Shown: positions 1 to 10,591 of the stretch, piece after piece | How positions within the stretch are numbered: position 1 is the stretch's first letter | Layout: each line of letters starts with the position of its first letter | Source: Gilliamella sp. Occ3-1 | Lineage (GTDB): Bacteria; Pseudomonadota; Gammaproteobacteria; Enterobacterales; Orbaceae | NCBI RefSeq assembly: GCF_001690655.1 | Contig: NZ_LZHQ01000028.1 | Span: 1 to 64,000, forward strand | Direction of reading: 5' to 3' | Length of the DNA stretch: 64,000 nt | Program-made: the position numbers and the translations under genes | The notes under the pieces: model-generated | Databases searched by the model: none | What the model was told of the DNA's origin: nothing | Seen by the model: only the letters and a program-made list of their open reading frames with translations

Positions 1-301
1 TTTCGGTTAATCCCATTCCCAGAAACCAGCGGTAAGCTAAATTGACCTGAATTTCCTGAATCAGACGACGTTCACTGGGGATACCGAAAAGATACCCCAA
101 TAACATGATTTTAAACAGTCTGACCGAATCTTCTGCTGGACGACCATTATTAGGGCAATAAAGTGGTGCTACCGCTTCTCGAATAAATTCAAAATCAATG
201 ACTTTAGCTATTTTACGAACAAGATGATTTTAAGGGACAAGCGCATCTAGCGAGATTTGTTCTATTTTTTCTGGTGTCGCTGGAGTTGGTTTTTTTAGCA
301 T
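1..301 (-). pseudogene. IS1182-type transposase, N-terminal fragment with internal stop
   Basis: Read on the minus strand from an ATG at 301, this encodes about 100 residues resembling the N-terminus of IS1182/IS5-like DDE transposases: start MLKKPTPATPEKIEQ, then NNGRPAEDSVRLFK and LLGYLFGIPSERRLIQEI. Codon 24 (230-232) is TAA where relatives usually have a lysine (LVP-stop-NHLVRKI), consistent with one A-to-T change. The reading frame is otherwise open to the window edge, so the rest of the gene lies outside. A mobile-element relic is likely; whether the element is full length cannot be seen. Confidence 0.8.
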
Positions 302-340
302 AGAAGAATTCCTATTATAATCGACTCCTCTCTATTAGAT

Positions 341-370
341 CAAAGAACTCGCCAAAAAGCGAGCTCTTTG
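341..370. repeat. palindromic hairpin with core shared at 62933-62977
   Basis: A 12-base inverted repeat (CAAAGAACTCGC / GCGAGCTCTTTG, one mismatched pair) encloses a 6-base A-rich loop. The core AAAGAACTCGC recurs in the long hairpin after tamB at 62933-62977. It lies between the transposase remnant and the Ner gene and may be a terminator stem or a dispersed palindromic unit. Confidence 0.6.
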
Positions 371-381
371 TCATCAATCTG

Positions 382-406
382 AGACGCTTATTAGCGTCTT
401 TTTTAT
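382..406 (+). terminator. intrinsic terminator, plus strand
   Basis: A 7-bp stem (AGACGCT / AGCGTCT) with a 4-base loop is followed by TTTTTT. It reads on the plus strand although no plus-strand gene is left upstream in the window, which suggests the original upstream gene was displaced by the insertion element. Confidence 0.65.
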
Positions 407-417
407 TTTAATTTTTC

Positions 418-627
418 CTAGTAACGAGAAGGCCAAATTTGCTCAACAGGTACCTGTAAATAATCAGAAATAATTCGTTCATACTTAGGACAATGTCGAT
501 ATAGTGCGTTTCTTAAAGTGTCAGCCTGCAAACCGCTGGCTCTAGACAATGCCCTTAAATTTCCACCTCTAATTTTAATTTCACCTACTACTCTTGACGG
601 TGCCCAGTCTTGATCTTGCTCTCTCAT
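418..627 (-). CDS. Ner-family DNA-binding protein (Mu Ner / SfsB-like)
   Basis: This 69-residue protein matches the small helix-turn-helix family of phage Mu Ner and E. coli SfsB/Nlp: an N-terminal DW, then NLRALSRASGL as the HTH start, DTLRNALYRHCPKYERI as recognition helix and following segment, and the family's C-terminal IWPSRY. Mu Ner shuts off early transcription and the repressor gene. The start at 627 has an AGAGGA ribosome-binding site at 634-640. It is divergent from an S24-type repressor at 780-1469, the same arrangement as c and ner in Mu. No transposase A/B genes follow; a different transposase fragment lies downstream. It is either a phage relic or a domesticated switch. Confidence 0.85.
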   Translation of the reverse strand: MREQDQDWAPSRVVGEIKIRGGNLRALSRASGLQADTLRNALYRHCPKYERIISDYLQVPVEQIWPSRY

Positions 628-658
628 TATGAGATCCTCTATTAGTTAAATTTTTGCT

Positions 659-684
659 ATTGTAAAGATTATCGGTATTACAAT
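659..684. promoter_or_regulatory. candidate operator between ner and the repressor
   Basis: A perfect 7-base inverted repeat, ATTGTAA at 659-665 and TTACAAT at 678-684, lies in the 152-bp gap between the divergent ner and repressor genes. Position and symmetry suit a binding site for one of the two regulators. No binding evidence is available from sequence alone. Confidence 0.45.
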
Positions 685-779
685 ATTTTAAAAGATAAGA
701 ATTTATATAGCAGAGAATAACACATAAAAAAACGAATTAAAATGATAAAAACAAAAAAACACGTGGAATAGAACAGAAA

Positions 780-1469
780 ATGACTGAAAGCATAACAAAA
801 AAACAAGATGAAAAAGAAAAAACACGAACCCTAACTGATACAGGAGTAATTAATTTTAGGAATAGATTAAGCCTAGTGTTAGAAGGTGTTTCGGGTAATG
901 CCTTTGCTAAAAAAGTTGGCATGTCAGAGGCAGTAATACGAGATTACTTATCAGGTAAAACTTACCCATCACTAAATAGGTTAGCCACCATAGCCCAAAA
1001 ATGTAATGTCCCCATTGAATGGCTAGTAACAGGAAAAGGAGAATGTCGATTGTTGTCAGAAACAGAAGTTCGAGGCTCAGTACATATTCCATTTCACCAT
1101 TTAAACGATACGGTGAAATCTTACTCAAAAATCGAATCAATCCCCTTTGATATTACCTTAATAAAGCATCAAGGTTGCAACCACGAAGACTTAGTTGCTG
1201 TATGGGCTAAAGGTGATAGTATGGAGCCCACTATATCAAATCATGATATTCTTATTATTAATAAAGCGCATTGCAAACCGATCGATGGCTATTTATATGC
1301 TGTTGAATATGAAGATCAAATCAGTATTAAGCGCATTCAAAATCAAGGAGCCAATTTAGCATTACTTTGTGATAATCCTAAGTATCCAACCATTATTGGT
1401 GATAAACATGAACCCCAAGAATTTAAAATTATTGGGCATGTAGTTTACCTTTTAAAAGATCTTAACTAA
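780..1469 (+). CDS. phage-type repressor with HTH and S24 peptidase domain
   Basis: The 229-residue protein has an XRE-type helix-turn-helix at about residues 38-75 (NAFAKKVGMSEAVIRDYLSG) and a C-terminal LexA/CI-like S24 domain. The nucleophile is Ser147 in AKGDSMEP, and Lys184 in SIKRI fits the general base. No obvious Ala-Gly or Cys-Gly self-cleavage site is visible in the linker, so RecA-stimulated autocleavage is uncertain. It probably represses ner and itself, as the divergent partner of Ner in Mu-like phages. A terminator follows at 1495-1530. No other prophage gene is nearby, so it may be an orphan repressor kept for immunity. Confidence 0.85.
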   Translation: MTESITKKQDEKEKTRTLTDTGVINFRNRLSLVLEGVSGNAFAKKVGMSEAVIRDYLSGKTYPSLNRLATIAQKCNVPIEWLVTGKGECRLLSETEVRGSVHIPFHHLNDTVKSYSKIESIPFDITLIKHQGCNHEDLVAVWAKGDSMEPTISNHDILIINKAHCKPIDGYLYAVEYEDQISIKRIQNQGANLALLCDNPKYPTIIGDKHEPQEFKIIGHVVYLLKDLN

Positions 1470-1494
1470 ACTTTCATTTAATCTTTATATTATT

Positions 1495-1530
1495 ACAGCT
1501 TTATCAGTATTGGCTAATAAAGCTGTTTTA
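1495..1530 (+). terminator. intrinsic terminator after the S24 repressor
   Basis: A 10-bp perfect stem (ACAGCTTTAT 1495-1504 with ATAAAGCTGT 1517-1526) is followed by a short T-run. It closes the repressor transcript before mnmA. Confidence 0.75.
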
Positions 1531-1748
1531 ATCCTGTGAGTTTGCATTTTTTTCCACGAATGTTGAAACAAAAAAAATGTCAAAAAGTTTCAGTTAAACA
1601 TGCCTCTTAGTAGAAAATTAATGTAAAGCTATTTTAAAAAATAAATCATTCTAACAATCGTTATCAGCATAACTTTATGCTTTTTTCGCTAGTTATGTTA
1701 AAATTAGCACAAAATTTTTTATTAATTTTACCTATTAATATAATCACT

Positions 1749-2867
1749 ATGGCAAATATAAACACTCGAAAAAAAGTCGTTGTCGGTATGTCTGGCGGCG
1801 TTGATTCTTCTGTCTCAGCTTATTTATTACAACAACAAGGATACGATGTTGTTGGGTTATTTATGAAAAATTGGGAAGAGGATGACACAGAAAATTATTG
1901 CTCAGCCGCCGTTGACTTAGCCGATGCACAAGCAGTTTGTGACAAATTAAATATAAAATTACATACTATTAATTTTGCTGCCGAATATTGGGACAACGTA
2001 TTTGAACATTTTTTATCTGAATACAAAGCAGGCCGAACGCCAAACCCAGACATTTTATGTAATAAAGAAATTAAATTTAAGGCTTTTTTAGAATATGCGG
2101 CCGAAGATCTTGGCGCAGACTTTATTGCCACAGGACATTACGTACGTAAACGTCGAACAGGTGATAAAGTAGAATTATTACGGGGGATCGACAATAACAA
2201 AGATCAAAGCTACTTTCTTTACACCCTTAGCGAAGCACAAGTAAGCCAAAGCTTATTTCCGGTTGGTGAACTCGAAAAACCAGAAGTGCGAAAAATTGCA
2301 CAACAGCTTGGTTTAGCAACCGCAGCTAAAAAAGACTCAACAGGCATCTGCTTTATTGGTGAACGTAAATTTAGTGACTTTTTAGCACGATATTTACCCG
2401 CTCAAGCAGGTAACATTCGTACCGTTGATGGTGAAATTATCGGCCAGCATCAAGGTTTAATGTATCACACATTAGGGCAACGTAAAGGGCTTGGGATTGG
2501 GGGCTTAAAACAAGCTGATGACGCACCATGGTATGTTGTTGACAAAGATCTTACCAATAACGAATTGATTGTGGCACAAGGCCATGAGCATCCAGCACTC
2601 CTTTCTGAAGGATTAATTGCTCAACAACTTCATTGGGTTGATCGTAAAGTGGTAACAAAACCATTTAGCTGTACTGTAAAAACACGTTATCGTCAACAAG
2701 ATATATCCTGTCGGGTAATACCATTAGCCGATGACAAAATTAAAGTCATATTTGATAATCCTGTTGTAGCTGTTACACCAGGTCAATCTGCTGTCTTTTA
2801 TAGAGATGAAGTATGTCTTGGTGGTGGTATTATAGAAGAACGAATTACAAGCAGTAAGGAAGACTAA
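1749..2867 (+). CDS. mnmA: tRNA 2-thiouridylase MnmA
   Basis: MnmA adds sulfur to U34 of tRNA-Lys, -Glu and -Gln, accepting it from the TusABCDE-IscS relay. From the ATG at 1749 the protein has 372 residues, near the E. coli length. It shows the ATP-pyrophosphatase P-loop SGGVDSS (residues 15-21), and the two catalytic cysteines Cys104 (PDILCN) and Cys201 (STGICFIG). The frame is open to 1677, but the extra 24 residues are hydrophobic and not family-like, so 1749 is preferred although its ribosome-binding site is weak. hflD follows after one base, the usual gammaproteobacterial order. Confidence 0.95.
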   Translation: MANINTRKKVVVGMSGGVDSSVSAYLLQQQGYDVVGLFMKNWEEDDTENYCSAAVDLADAQAVCDKLNIKLHTINFAAEYWDNVFEHFLSEYKAGRTPNPDILCNKEIKFKAFLEYAAEDLGADFIATGHYVRKRRTGDKVELLRGIDNNKDQSYFLYTLSEAQVSQSLFPVGELEKPEVRKIAQQLGLATAAKKDSTGICFIGERKFSDFLARYLPAQAGNIRTVDGEIIGQHQGLMYHTLGQRKGLGIGGLKQADDAPWYVVDKDLTNNELIVAQGHEHPALLSEGLIAQQLHWVDRKVVTKPFSCTVKTRYRQQDISCRVIPLADDKIKVIFDNPVVAVTPGQSAVFYRDEVCLGGGIIEERITSSKED

Positions 2868-2868
2868 C

Positions 2869-3516
2869 GTGAATAATAAATACTACCATATTGCTATTGC
2901 ACTTGCTGGCACAGCGCAAAGTGCAATACTGGTGTCGCAGCTTGCTAGCACAGGCATTTGTAATCTTAAGCTTTATGAACAAACAATAAAAAGCTTGTTT
3001 AAAACCTCTCCAAAAACGACGAGCGATGTTTATGATGGTATTGAAAATATTAAAATAGGATTACAAACAGTAATACAACTATTATCATCAGGACAAAAAG
3101 AACAAGCCCAAATTATTCGTTACCTTTTTGGTACAATTGGCATTACAAGCAAATTATTAAAAAATAATGATGAATTAGATAAAATTGACCAACGATTAAA
3201 ACGCATTTCAGGACTTTATCTAGACATAAATGATGAAACTATTAGTACTAATATTGATGATCTGTCCTATTCATTAGCCGGAATTTATTCTGATATCATC
3301 AGCCCAATATCAACAAAAATAAAAGTTGTTGGGAAAATCGAATTTTTACAAAACACATTGGTACAAGCAAAAGTAAGAACAGCCCTTTTGGGATGTGTTC
3401 GATCGGCTATTTTATGGTACCAAGTTGGTGGAAATCGTTTTCAGTTTCTTTTTTGCCGTAAACGCATTTGCAAAGCAGCACAAGAACTATTAGACCAAAT
3501 TAATCGCGCAAACTAA
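2869..3516 (+). CDS. hflD: high frequency lysogenization protein HflD homologue
   Basis: This 215-residue protein is HflD-like by its start (YYHIAIALAGTAQSAILVSQLA), helical make-up, length and position directly after mnmA. HflD is a peripheral membrane protein that binds lambda CII in E. coli; its host role is not well defined. The start is GTG at 2869 with AAGGA just upstream, one base after the mnmA stop, which implies a shared transcript. purB follows 51 bases later, as in E. coli. Confidence 0.9.
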   Translation: MNNKYYHIAIALAGTAQSAILVSQLASTGICNLKLYEQTIKSLFKTSPKTTSDVYDGIENIKIGLQTVIQLLSSGQKEQAQIIRYLFGTIGITSKLLKNNDELDKIDQRLKRISGLYLDINDETISTNIDDLSYSLAGIYSDIISPISTKIKVVGKIEFLQNTLVQAKVRTALLGCVRSAILWYQVGGNRFQFLFCRKRICKAAQELLDQINRAN

Positions 3517-3534
3517 TTTGCACTTTATAATTGA

Positions 3535-4938
<1,404 letters not shown>

Positions 4939-4954
4939 AACTTAAATTCAAATA

Positions 4955-4982
4955 GCCTGATACAGGTCACACTATATCAGGC
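4955..4982. terminator. hairpin after purB
   Basis: An 8-bp perfect stem (GCCTGATA / TATCAGGC) with a 12-base loop lies 17 bases past the purB stop. It lacks a good T-run, so it may be a weak terminator or a 3' end stabiliser. Confidence 0.4.
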
Positions 4983-5073
4983 AATATTGACTCTATGGTG
5001 ATCACATTAATCACACCAACGTACAAGTTACGCATTAAATATAAATCACCTAAACCAAAAATAGGGAAATGAA

Positions 5074-5994
5074 TTGAACATTCGCATTGCAACTCGTAAA
5101 AGCCCATTAGCGTTATGGCAAGCAAATTTTGTTAAACAACAAATTTTAGCTCATCACCCAAATTTGACAGTGGAATTGATTCCCATGGTAACTAAAGGTG
5201 ATGTATTGCTTGACAGCCCTTTATCGAAAATTGGCGGTAAAGGTCTTTTTGTAAAACAACTAGAACAAGCAATTTTAAATAACGAAGCAGATATTGCTGT
5301 CCATTCAATAAAAGACATCCCTGCTGAGTTTCCTGAAGGATTAACATTAGCCACAATTTGCAAGCGAGATGACATACGCGATAGCTTCATTTCAAATAAA
5401 TATTCAAATATAGATGAGCTACCCAATGGTGCGATAATTGGTACATCAAGTTTACGACGTCAATGTCAATTACGAGCAAAATATCCCCATTTACAAATTA
5501 AAGATCTTCGTGGCAATGTAGGCACTCGTTTAGGTAAACTGGATAATAAACAATACGATGCCATCATACTAGCCTCAGCGGGTTTAAAACGTTTAGCACT
5601 ACAAGACAGAATCAAACAATATATTGATACTGACTTAATTTTACCTGCTGTCGGACAAGGTGCTATTGGTATTGAAACCAGAGCAGATGACAAAAAAATA
5701 TTAGAGATTCTTTCAGTGCTTGATGACAAACATAGCCGAGTTTGTATTGAAGCAGAAAGAGCAATGAATAAAGCTTTACAAGGTGGATGCCAAGTACCCA
5801 TTGCTTGTTATAGCCAATTAAATAACAATATTTTGTCATTACAAGGGCTTGTTGGACGCATTGACGGTTCTAAAATAATCAAAGTGGCATTAGAAGGCAG
5901 TATAACTGAAGCCGAAAAGTTAGGACAAGAATTAGCAAAACGCTTATTAGATCAAGGTGCGAAAGCAATATTAAAGGAATTAAATGGCGGATGA
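5074..5994 (+). CDS. hemC: porphobilinogen deaminase HemC
   Basis: HemC joins four porphobilinogen units into hydroxymethylbilane in haem and sirohaem synthesis. The 306-residue protein begins [16 protein letters not shown], carries the arginine motif [10 protein letters not shown], and has Cys239 in LQGGCQVPI, which anchors the dipyrromethane cofactor. The start codon is TTG at 5074, with AGGGA about 8 bases upstream; an ATG at 5070 is out of frame and stops at once. Its stop overlaps the hemD start (ATGA), so the two are co-translated. hemX and hemY follow, as in E. coli. Confidence 0.96.
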   Translation: MNIRIATRKSPLALWQANFVKQQILAHHPNLTVELIPMVTKGDVLLDSPLSKIGGKGLFVKQLEQAILNNEADIAVHSIKDIPAEFPEGLTLATICKRDDIRDSFISNKYSNIDELPNGAIIGTSSLRRQCQLRAKYPHLQIKDLRGNVGTRLGKLDNKQYDAIILASAGLKRLALQDRIKQYIDTDLILPAVGQGAIGIETRADDKKILEILSVLDDKHSRVCIEAERAMNKALQGGCQVPIACYSQLNNNILSLQGLVGRIDGSKIIKVALEGSITEAEKLGQELAKRLLDQGAKAILKELNGG

Positions 5995-6734
5995 TTTATG
6001 TAACTAGGCCCTCTCTGGAGGGTGAAATCCTTACCCAACTATTTGCTCAAGCAAACTTGCCTGTACAACATCTCCCTTTTTTTACTATCTCACAAGGCAA
6101 TGACCTACTAAATTTACAAGAACAACTGAATAAACTTTTACCTAACGATATTGTGATCGTTGTTTCACCACAAGTTACACACGTTATTAAAGCATATATT
6201 GACAATCTAATATTACCAACTAATGTTCGGTATTACGCAATAGGAAAAAAGTCAGCACAATTATTTAACCAGCTCACCACAACTAAAGTCAATTATCCAG
6301 AACAAGAAGACAGTGAAGGATTATTGATAAAACTACAGCAAGAATCTGTACAAAATCATACTGTTTTAATTTTATGCGGTAATTCAGGTCGGCAATTATT
6401 AGCTCAAACACTAACAAATCGAAAAGCCAAAGTAAAATCAATAACGTGTTACTGCCGTGAGCCAATCATCTATCCGCCAAAGATATTATCTAGTAATATT
6501 GAAAATCAAATCATCATTATTACTAGTCTAGAACACTTAATCCAACTTGAATTATATAGTAATCTTGAACATAAAATGCATGCTAATCTTATAGTAATAA
6601 GCCAACGAATTTTTGCAAAAGCGAAACAACTTAATTGGCAAAAAGTTCAACTAGTGAATAGTGCGAATAATCAAAAACTTTTTAACGCTGTAATGATAAA
6701 TTATGCTATAACCGATAATATAAATAATTTGTGA
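5991..6734 (+). CDS. hemD: uroporphyrinogen-III synthase HemD
   Basis: HemD closes hydroxymethylbilane with inversion of ring D. The family is weakly conserved. The call rests on length (247 residues), the start [11 protein letters not shown], the two-domain Rossmann-like pattern ([27 protein letters not shown]), and an ATGA overlap with hemC. It sits second in the hemCDXY operon. Confidence 0.9.
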   Translation: MIYVTRPSLEGEILTQLFAQANLPVQHLPFFTISQGNDLLNLQEQLNKLLPNDIVIVVSPQVTHVIKAYIDNLILPTNVRYYAIGKKSAQLFNQLTTTKVNYPEQEDSEGLLIKLQQESVQNHTVLILCGNSGRQLLAQTLTNRKAKVKSITCYCREPIIYPPKILSSNIENQIIIITSLEHLIQLELYSNLEHKMHANLIVISQRIFAKAKQLNWQKVQLVNSANNQKLFNAVMINYAITDNINNL

Positions 6735-6834
6735 TACTTGCTTATTTAGACAATAATTAAAATTTATTTAAAACAATGTTAACTCTATGTCATAATGCCA
6801 ACATAAATTTTTAAAAATTTAAATGAGGTTACTT

Positions 6835-8313
6835 ATGCCACCAAGATATTACGGTGCCAATGCAACACTTTCAACAATAAGCACAACTTCATTTAGTCAA
6901 ACAACGATAGCAACGGTTCAAAATGAAGCGAATAACACTATGAAAGAAGATAAAAAAAATCAAGCAAGTGCCCAATCCAATCCTACTGTAGAAGCTAAAA
7001 CTCAACCTAAAAATAGCAATAACGGTAATACCAATACTACAAGCAAATCACCTGTTTCAAAACTATCAATAATTGCTATAGTATTGACCGTTTGCTTAGG
7101 TGGTTTAGGTTTTTATTATGGTCAACAGGAAATTAAAAACCAAAAAAAAACCATCTCAATATTACAAACACAATTGGCCAATTTAAAACAAACAACCAAG
7201 CAGAGTATAACAAACGATTTACAAAATAGTATTACCGATGCGGTTAATAAACAAAACCAGCAATTCAATTCATTAGAACAGCGTATTGATCGTAAACTGA
7301 GCGATCAACAACAGCTACAACAGCAATTAACGACTCAAATTAATGACTCACAAAAACTGACTGAACAAAGCTTGCAAAATATCAATGAGCGCTTAGCGGC
7401 AATGTCAACAAGCGATCACAATATTTGGTTAATTTCGCAAGCAAATTACTTAGTACATTTAGCTGGTCGCAAAATTTGGAATGACCAAGATTACACATCT
7501 GCACGATTACTACTAAAAAGTGCCGACGAAAGCCTAGCCCAAGCTAATGACCCTAGCCTACTACCAGCAAGACAGGCAATTAGTAAGGATATTAATTCAC
7601 TTGCTCAAGTGAGCTTTACAGATACCGATGGCATTATAATAAATTTAATTGGTTTATCTGAATCGCTTACTGAATTACCTTTAGTGGGTAATTATAAAGA
7701 CATCGATCTTGGCATGACCCAATATGCCGAAGATGCTACAAATTCAGCAGATACCAATGATGCTCAAATAGAAGACGCTAACGCAACAAACAATCCACAA
7801 ACAAATATTAGCAATACAACTAATGGCACTAATAGTAATGTATCATCATCGGTTAACAATTGGTCTGCTAATTTATTAAGTAGCGCCAAAGCTTTTATGG
7901 ATAAATTTATCACCATTGAAAAACTTGATGATAAAGATACCAACTTTAAAGCTTGCTTAGAACAAGCGAGCAAAGACGAAAAACAAATTGTCAAATGCCA
8001 AATATTAAAAGCACCACTGAGTTTAGAACAGTCACTTTACTTGCGCGAAAACATCCGATTCCGATTATTGATTGCAGCGCAAGCTGTACCGAGACACCAA
8101 GAACTTATTTATCAACGTGCGTTAAACGATACCGCAATTTGGATTAATGCATATTTTGATGGTAATGCACCAAGTGTTAAAGCATTTATTAATGAACTTG
8201 AGAATTTACAAAATCAATCAATCAGCAATCAAAATGTGCCTGAAAACCTAACTAGTATTGGCGAACTTGAAAAACTAATGCAAACCCGCGTTCGCTCAAT
8301 GTTGACAAAATAG
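6835..8313 (+). CDS. hemX: HemX-like membrane protein
   Basis: HemX is an inner-membrane protein of the hem operon; it was once called a uroporphyrinogen III methyltransferase, but that activity is unproven. There is a low-complexity, Asn/Thr/Gln-rich N-terminal region, one membrane segment at about residues 76-97 (KLSIIAIVLTVCLGGLGFYY), a coiled coil, then the HemX domain starting near WLISQANYLVHLAGRKIW. The ATG at 6835 is preferred because TGAGG lies 6 bases upstream; 6823 is in frame but overlaps that site. An Asn/Thr-rich insert (around residues 305-345) is longer than usual and also low in complexity. Confidence 0.85.
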   Translation: MPPRYYGANATLSTISTTSFSQTTIATVQNEANNTMKEDKKNQASAQSNPTVEAKTQPKNSNNGNTNTTSKSPVSKLSIIAIVLTVCLGGLGFYYGQQEIKNQKKTISILQTQLANLKQTTKQSITNDLQNSITDAVNKQNQQFNSLEQRIDRKLSDQQQLQQQLTTQINDSQKLTEQSLQNINERLAAMSTSDHNIWLISQANYLVHLAGRKIWNDQDYTSARLLLKSADESLAQANDPSLLPARQAISKDINSLAQVSFTDTDGIIINLIGLSESLTELPLVGNYKDIDLGMTQYAEDATNSADTNDAQIEDANATNNPQTNISNTTNGTNSNVSSSVNNWSANLLSSAKAFMDKFITIEKLDDKDTNFKACLEQASKDEKQIVKCQILKAPLSLEQSLYLRENIRFRLLIAAQAVPRHQELIYQRALNDTAIWINAYFDGNAPSVKAFINELENLQNQSISNQNVPENLTSIGELEKLMQTRVRSMLTK

Positions 8314-8323
8314 GAGAATAATA

Positions 8324-9223
8324 ATGATAAAAATACTAATTATTTTCTTAGTGCTAGTGGGTGGATTCTTTTTAGGACCATTATTACAAGGACACCAAGG
8401 TTCAGCAGTATTTGAATTTGCCAAATATCGAGTCAGCATGTCGTTTAATTCATTTATGATCCTTGAATTAATTGGTCTACTGTGCCTTTATTTAATCTAT
8501 TGTTTATTAAATAAAATTTTCAATTCTAAAACAGCATTAGGCAATTGGCTACGCTTAAAGTCACCAAAAAAATCGATAAAACGTATTGAACAAGCGCAAA
8601 TGTTATTGCTTGAAGGTGATTATAAGCAAGCTGCTAAACTATTTATAAAAAGTGCCAAAGGTGCAAAAAATACTACTTTATCGTATTTACTTGCGGCACA
8701 AGCTCAAATTGATAATGATGAATTACTCCCTGCTAATCAGTCGCTAGAACAAGCTGCTAAAAGTTGCCAACCTAACGAATTATTTGCCTTTCAGCTAGTA
8801 CAAATTAGATTGCAACTAAAAAACCACGAATACACAACTGCACGCATCACATTAAACCAGCTACTAAACGAAAAGCCTCGCAATGCTGAAGTACTTAGAT
8901 TAGCAGAGCAACTTCATTATGAAATGGATGATTATCAAGCGATTATTGACCTATTGCCTGCAATGTACAAAGCTAAAGTGTACAGCGAGTCACAACTAGA
9001 TCAATTTAAACAAGCAGCCTATATTGGTCGAATTAAGCAATTATCGACTAATAGTGATGCACAAACACTAGTAAGATGGTGGAATGAACAACCAAGAGCC
9101 ATTTTAAATAATATGGCTTATCAAAAAGCGATGGTCAATTATCTAACTCAACTAGGACAAGACAGCGAAGCTGAAAAGATATTAAAATCGATGAGTAAAC
9201 TTGAACAAAAAGAAAGAACATAA
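8324..9223 (+). CDS. hemY: HemY-like TPR membrane protein, C-terminally short
   Basis: The N-terminus resembles E. coli HemY: two membrane segments (residues 2-20 and 40-65), the GHQG motif between them, then TPR-like helices including NAEVLRLAEQ and VRWWNEQPRA. E. coli HemY has nearly 400 residues; this one has 299 and ends about 100 residues early, losing the last TPR units. An intrinsic terminator begins 18 bases after the stop, so this is a true 3' end and not a frameshift. HemY is thought to act with late haem enzymes; its exact role is not settled. Confidence 0.85.
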   Translation: MIKILIIFLVLVGGFFLGPLLQGHQGSAVFEFAKYRVSMSFNSFMILELIGLLCLYLIYCLLNKIFNSKTALGNWLRLKSPKKSIKRIEQAQMLLLEGDYKQAAKLFIKSAKGAKNTTLSYLLAAQAQIDNDELLPANQSLEQAAKSCQPNELFAFQLVQIRLQLKNHEYTTARITLNQLLNEKPRNAEVLRLAEQLHYEMDDYQAIIDLLPAMYKAKVYSESQLDQFKQAAYIGRIKQLSTNSDAQTLVRWWNEQPRAILNNMAYQKAMVNYLTQLGQDSEAEKILKSMSKLEQKERT

Positions 9224-9240
9224 AAAAGAATATAACAAGA

Positions 9241-9266
9241 AAAACAGGGTAATTGCCCTGTTTTTG
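9241..9266 (+). terminator. intrinsic terminator of the hemCDXY operon
   Basis: A perfect stem (AAAACAGGG / CCCTGTTTT) with a 7-base loop runs into a T-run. It ends the hem operon just after the short hemY; on the other strand it may also stop the azlCD transcript. Confidence 0.85.
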
Positions 9267-9348
9267 TTTGAACTCACAATAATGATTATCAACCAATTAG
9301 CCAGCCATTAACAATAATGATTAAAATTCAGTTATTGATTGATACAAA

Positions 9349-9672
9349 TCAAATCATAAAATAGCGAATTAACGCCATAAAGCACATACCAGTAACCACA
9401 ACACACATCAGATTCTTAGTCAAAAAGGCAACAATTACGGTTGGAATTGTCGCTAAGCAATATTCCATATTAAAATTTGGAAAATGTCCCTCCTTTGCCA
9501 CAAATAAATTTTGCACAAATAGCGCTGTTAAAATACATAAAGGTACATATGACAAGAATTGAGTCACAACATTAGGTAACTGAAATTTGCGAACTAATAT
9601 AAATGGAATCACTCTTGGCAACCAAGTTACTAACCCGCAACCTAAAATAATTAATAAACTATAAGTTGTCAT
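9349..9672 (-). CDS. azlD: AzlD-type subunit of branched-chain amino acid exporter
   Basis: This 107-residue, four-helix membrane protein begins TYSLLIILGCGLVTWLPRVIPF, the typical AzlD/YgaH start, and has the LSYVPLCILTALF segment. With AzlC it forms an exporter for branched-chain amino acids (AzlCD in Bacillus, YgaZH in E. coli). Its start overlaps the azlC end by 14 bases, which implies translational coupling. The substrate is inferred from the family. Confidence 0.88.
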   Translation of the reverse strand: MTTYSLLIILGCGLVTWLPRVIPFILVRKFQLPNVVTQFLSYVPLCILTALFVQNLFVAKEGHFPNFNMEYCLATIPTVIVAFLTKNLMCVVVTGMCFMALIRYFMI

Positions 9673-10363
9673 GCTTTTTCTCCATTGCTATACCCATAAA
9701 ACAACCGCCAAACGTACTGATTAAAATAGCCATTTCAGGTGACACAAAACGCATTAAGAAAATTAACAAAACAGTAACGGTTAACATGGCTAAAAGCCGA
9801 TTTTTAAGACTTTTGCTATTATCGCTAATCAATTGCAAATAGAGCAAACCAATAAACATGGCGACTAGAGCATAATCTAGACCAAATTGTGTAGGATCAG
9901 GCAACCACTCTCCGATTAAAGCACCAATAAAACAAGACAGAATCCAAGTAATATAAGCCGTTAAATTAAGGCCATGCATCCAAGCAGCATTAACTGGCAC
10001 TTTATTTGTAATCGCATTTATTGCCACAGCAAAACTCTCGTCGGTCAATAAGCTACCGATACCAATATTATTTAACAACGAAATTTTTCGAAAAGTGGGT
10101 GCGGTTGCCATACTCATCAAAAAATGACGTGAATTAACTAAAAAAACGGTAAAAATAATAGCCGAAATAGGTGTAGCTACTATCATTAATCCAGCAATAA
10201 TAAACTGCGCAGCGCCTGCATAAACAATAATAGCCAGTAATGTAATTTCGAGTACCGATAAATTTGCCGATTTACCCACAACACCAGCAGCAATACCAAT
10301 ACCGATATACCCCAATAGTGTTGGGATACAAGCATAAACTCCATCTTTAAATGATAATGGCAT
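9659..10363 (-). CDS. azlC: AzlC-type subunit of branched-chain amino acid exporter
   Basis: The 234-residue protein has about seven membrane segments and the family motif region YAGAAQFIIAGLM ... VNSRHFLMSMATAP ... LTDESFAVA, diagnostic for AzlC/YgaZ. The ATG at 10363 has AGGAAT 6 bases upstream. It is the first gene of a two-gene operon with azlD and probably exports valine, leucine or isoleucine analogues when they accumulate. No dedicated regulator (Lrp or YgaV type) is adjacent. Confidence 0.9.
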   Translation of the reverse strand: MPLSFKDGVYACIPTLLGYIGIGIAAGVVGKSANLSVLEITLLAIIVYAGAAQFIIAGLMIVATPISAIIFTVFLVNSRHFLMSMATAPTFRKISLLNNIGIGSLLTDESFAVAINAITNKVPVNAAWMHGLNLTAYITWILSCFIGALIGEWLPDPTQFGLDYALVAMFIGLLYLQLISDNSKSLKNRLLAMLTVTVLLIFLMRFVSPEMAILISTFGGCFMGIAMEKKHDNL

Positions 10364-10591
10364 AGATATTCCTTAATAATAACAATATGCTATAGATTAA
10401 TATTGCCTATATTGCAAATACATATTAAAACTGACTATTTAAATCTATTTTGACTAAAAACCAAACACCAATTTAAATAACTTAATTTGCAATAAGCCAC
10501 AATATATTGCCGAATTTTGCTATAATATCGCTTAACTAATATTGATGACAATCAAAATAACTTAATAACAATTAACGTGACAAATATATCT

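Noticed and set aside
780..1469. LexA proper
   Set aside because: The HTH is XRE-type and the neighbour is Ner; LexA has a winged helix and a clear Ala-Gly cleavage site.
5154..5801. Two long minus-strand frames in hemC
   Set aside because: No family resemblance and fully inside a well-conserved gene.
8324..9348. hemY as a frameshifted gene
   Set aside because: Only 125 bases separate it from azlD and they hold a terminator; no frame continues the TPR part.
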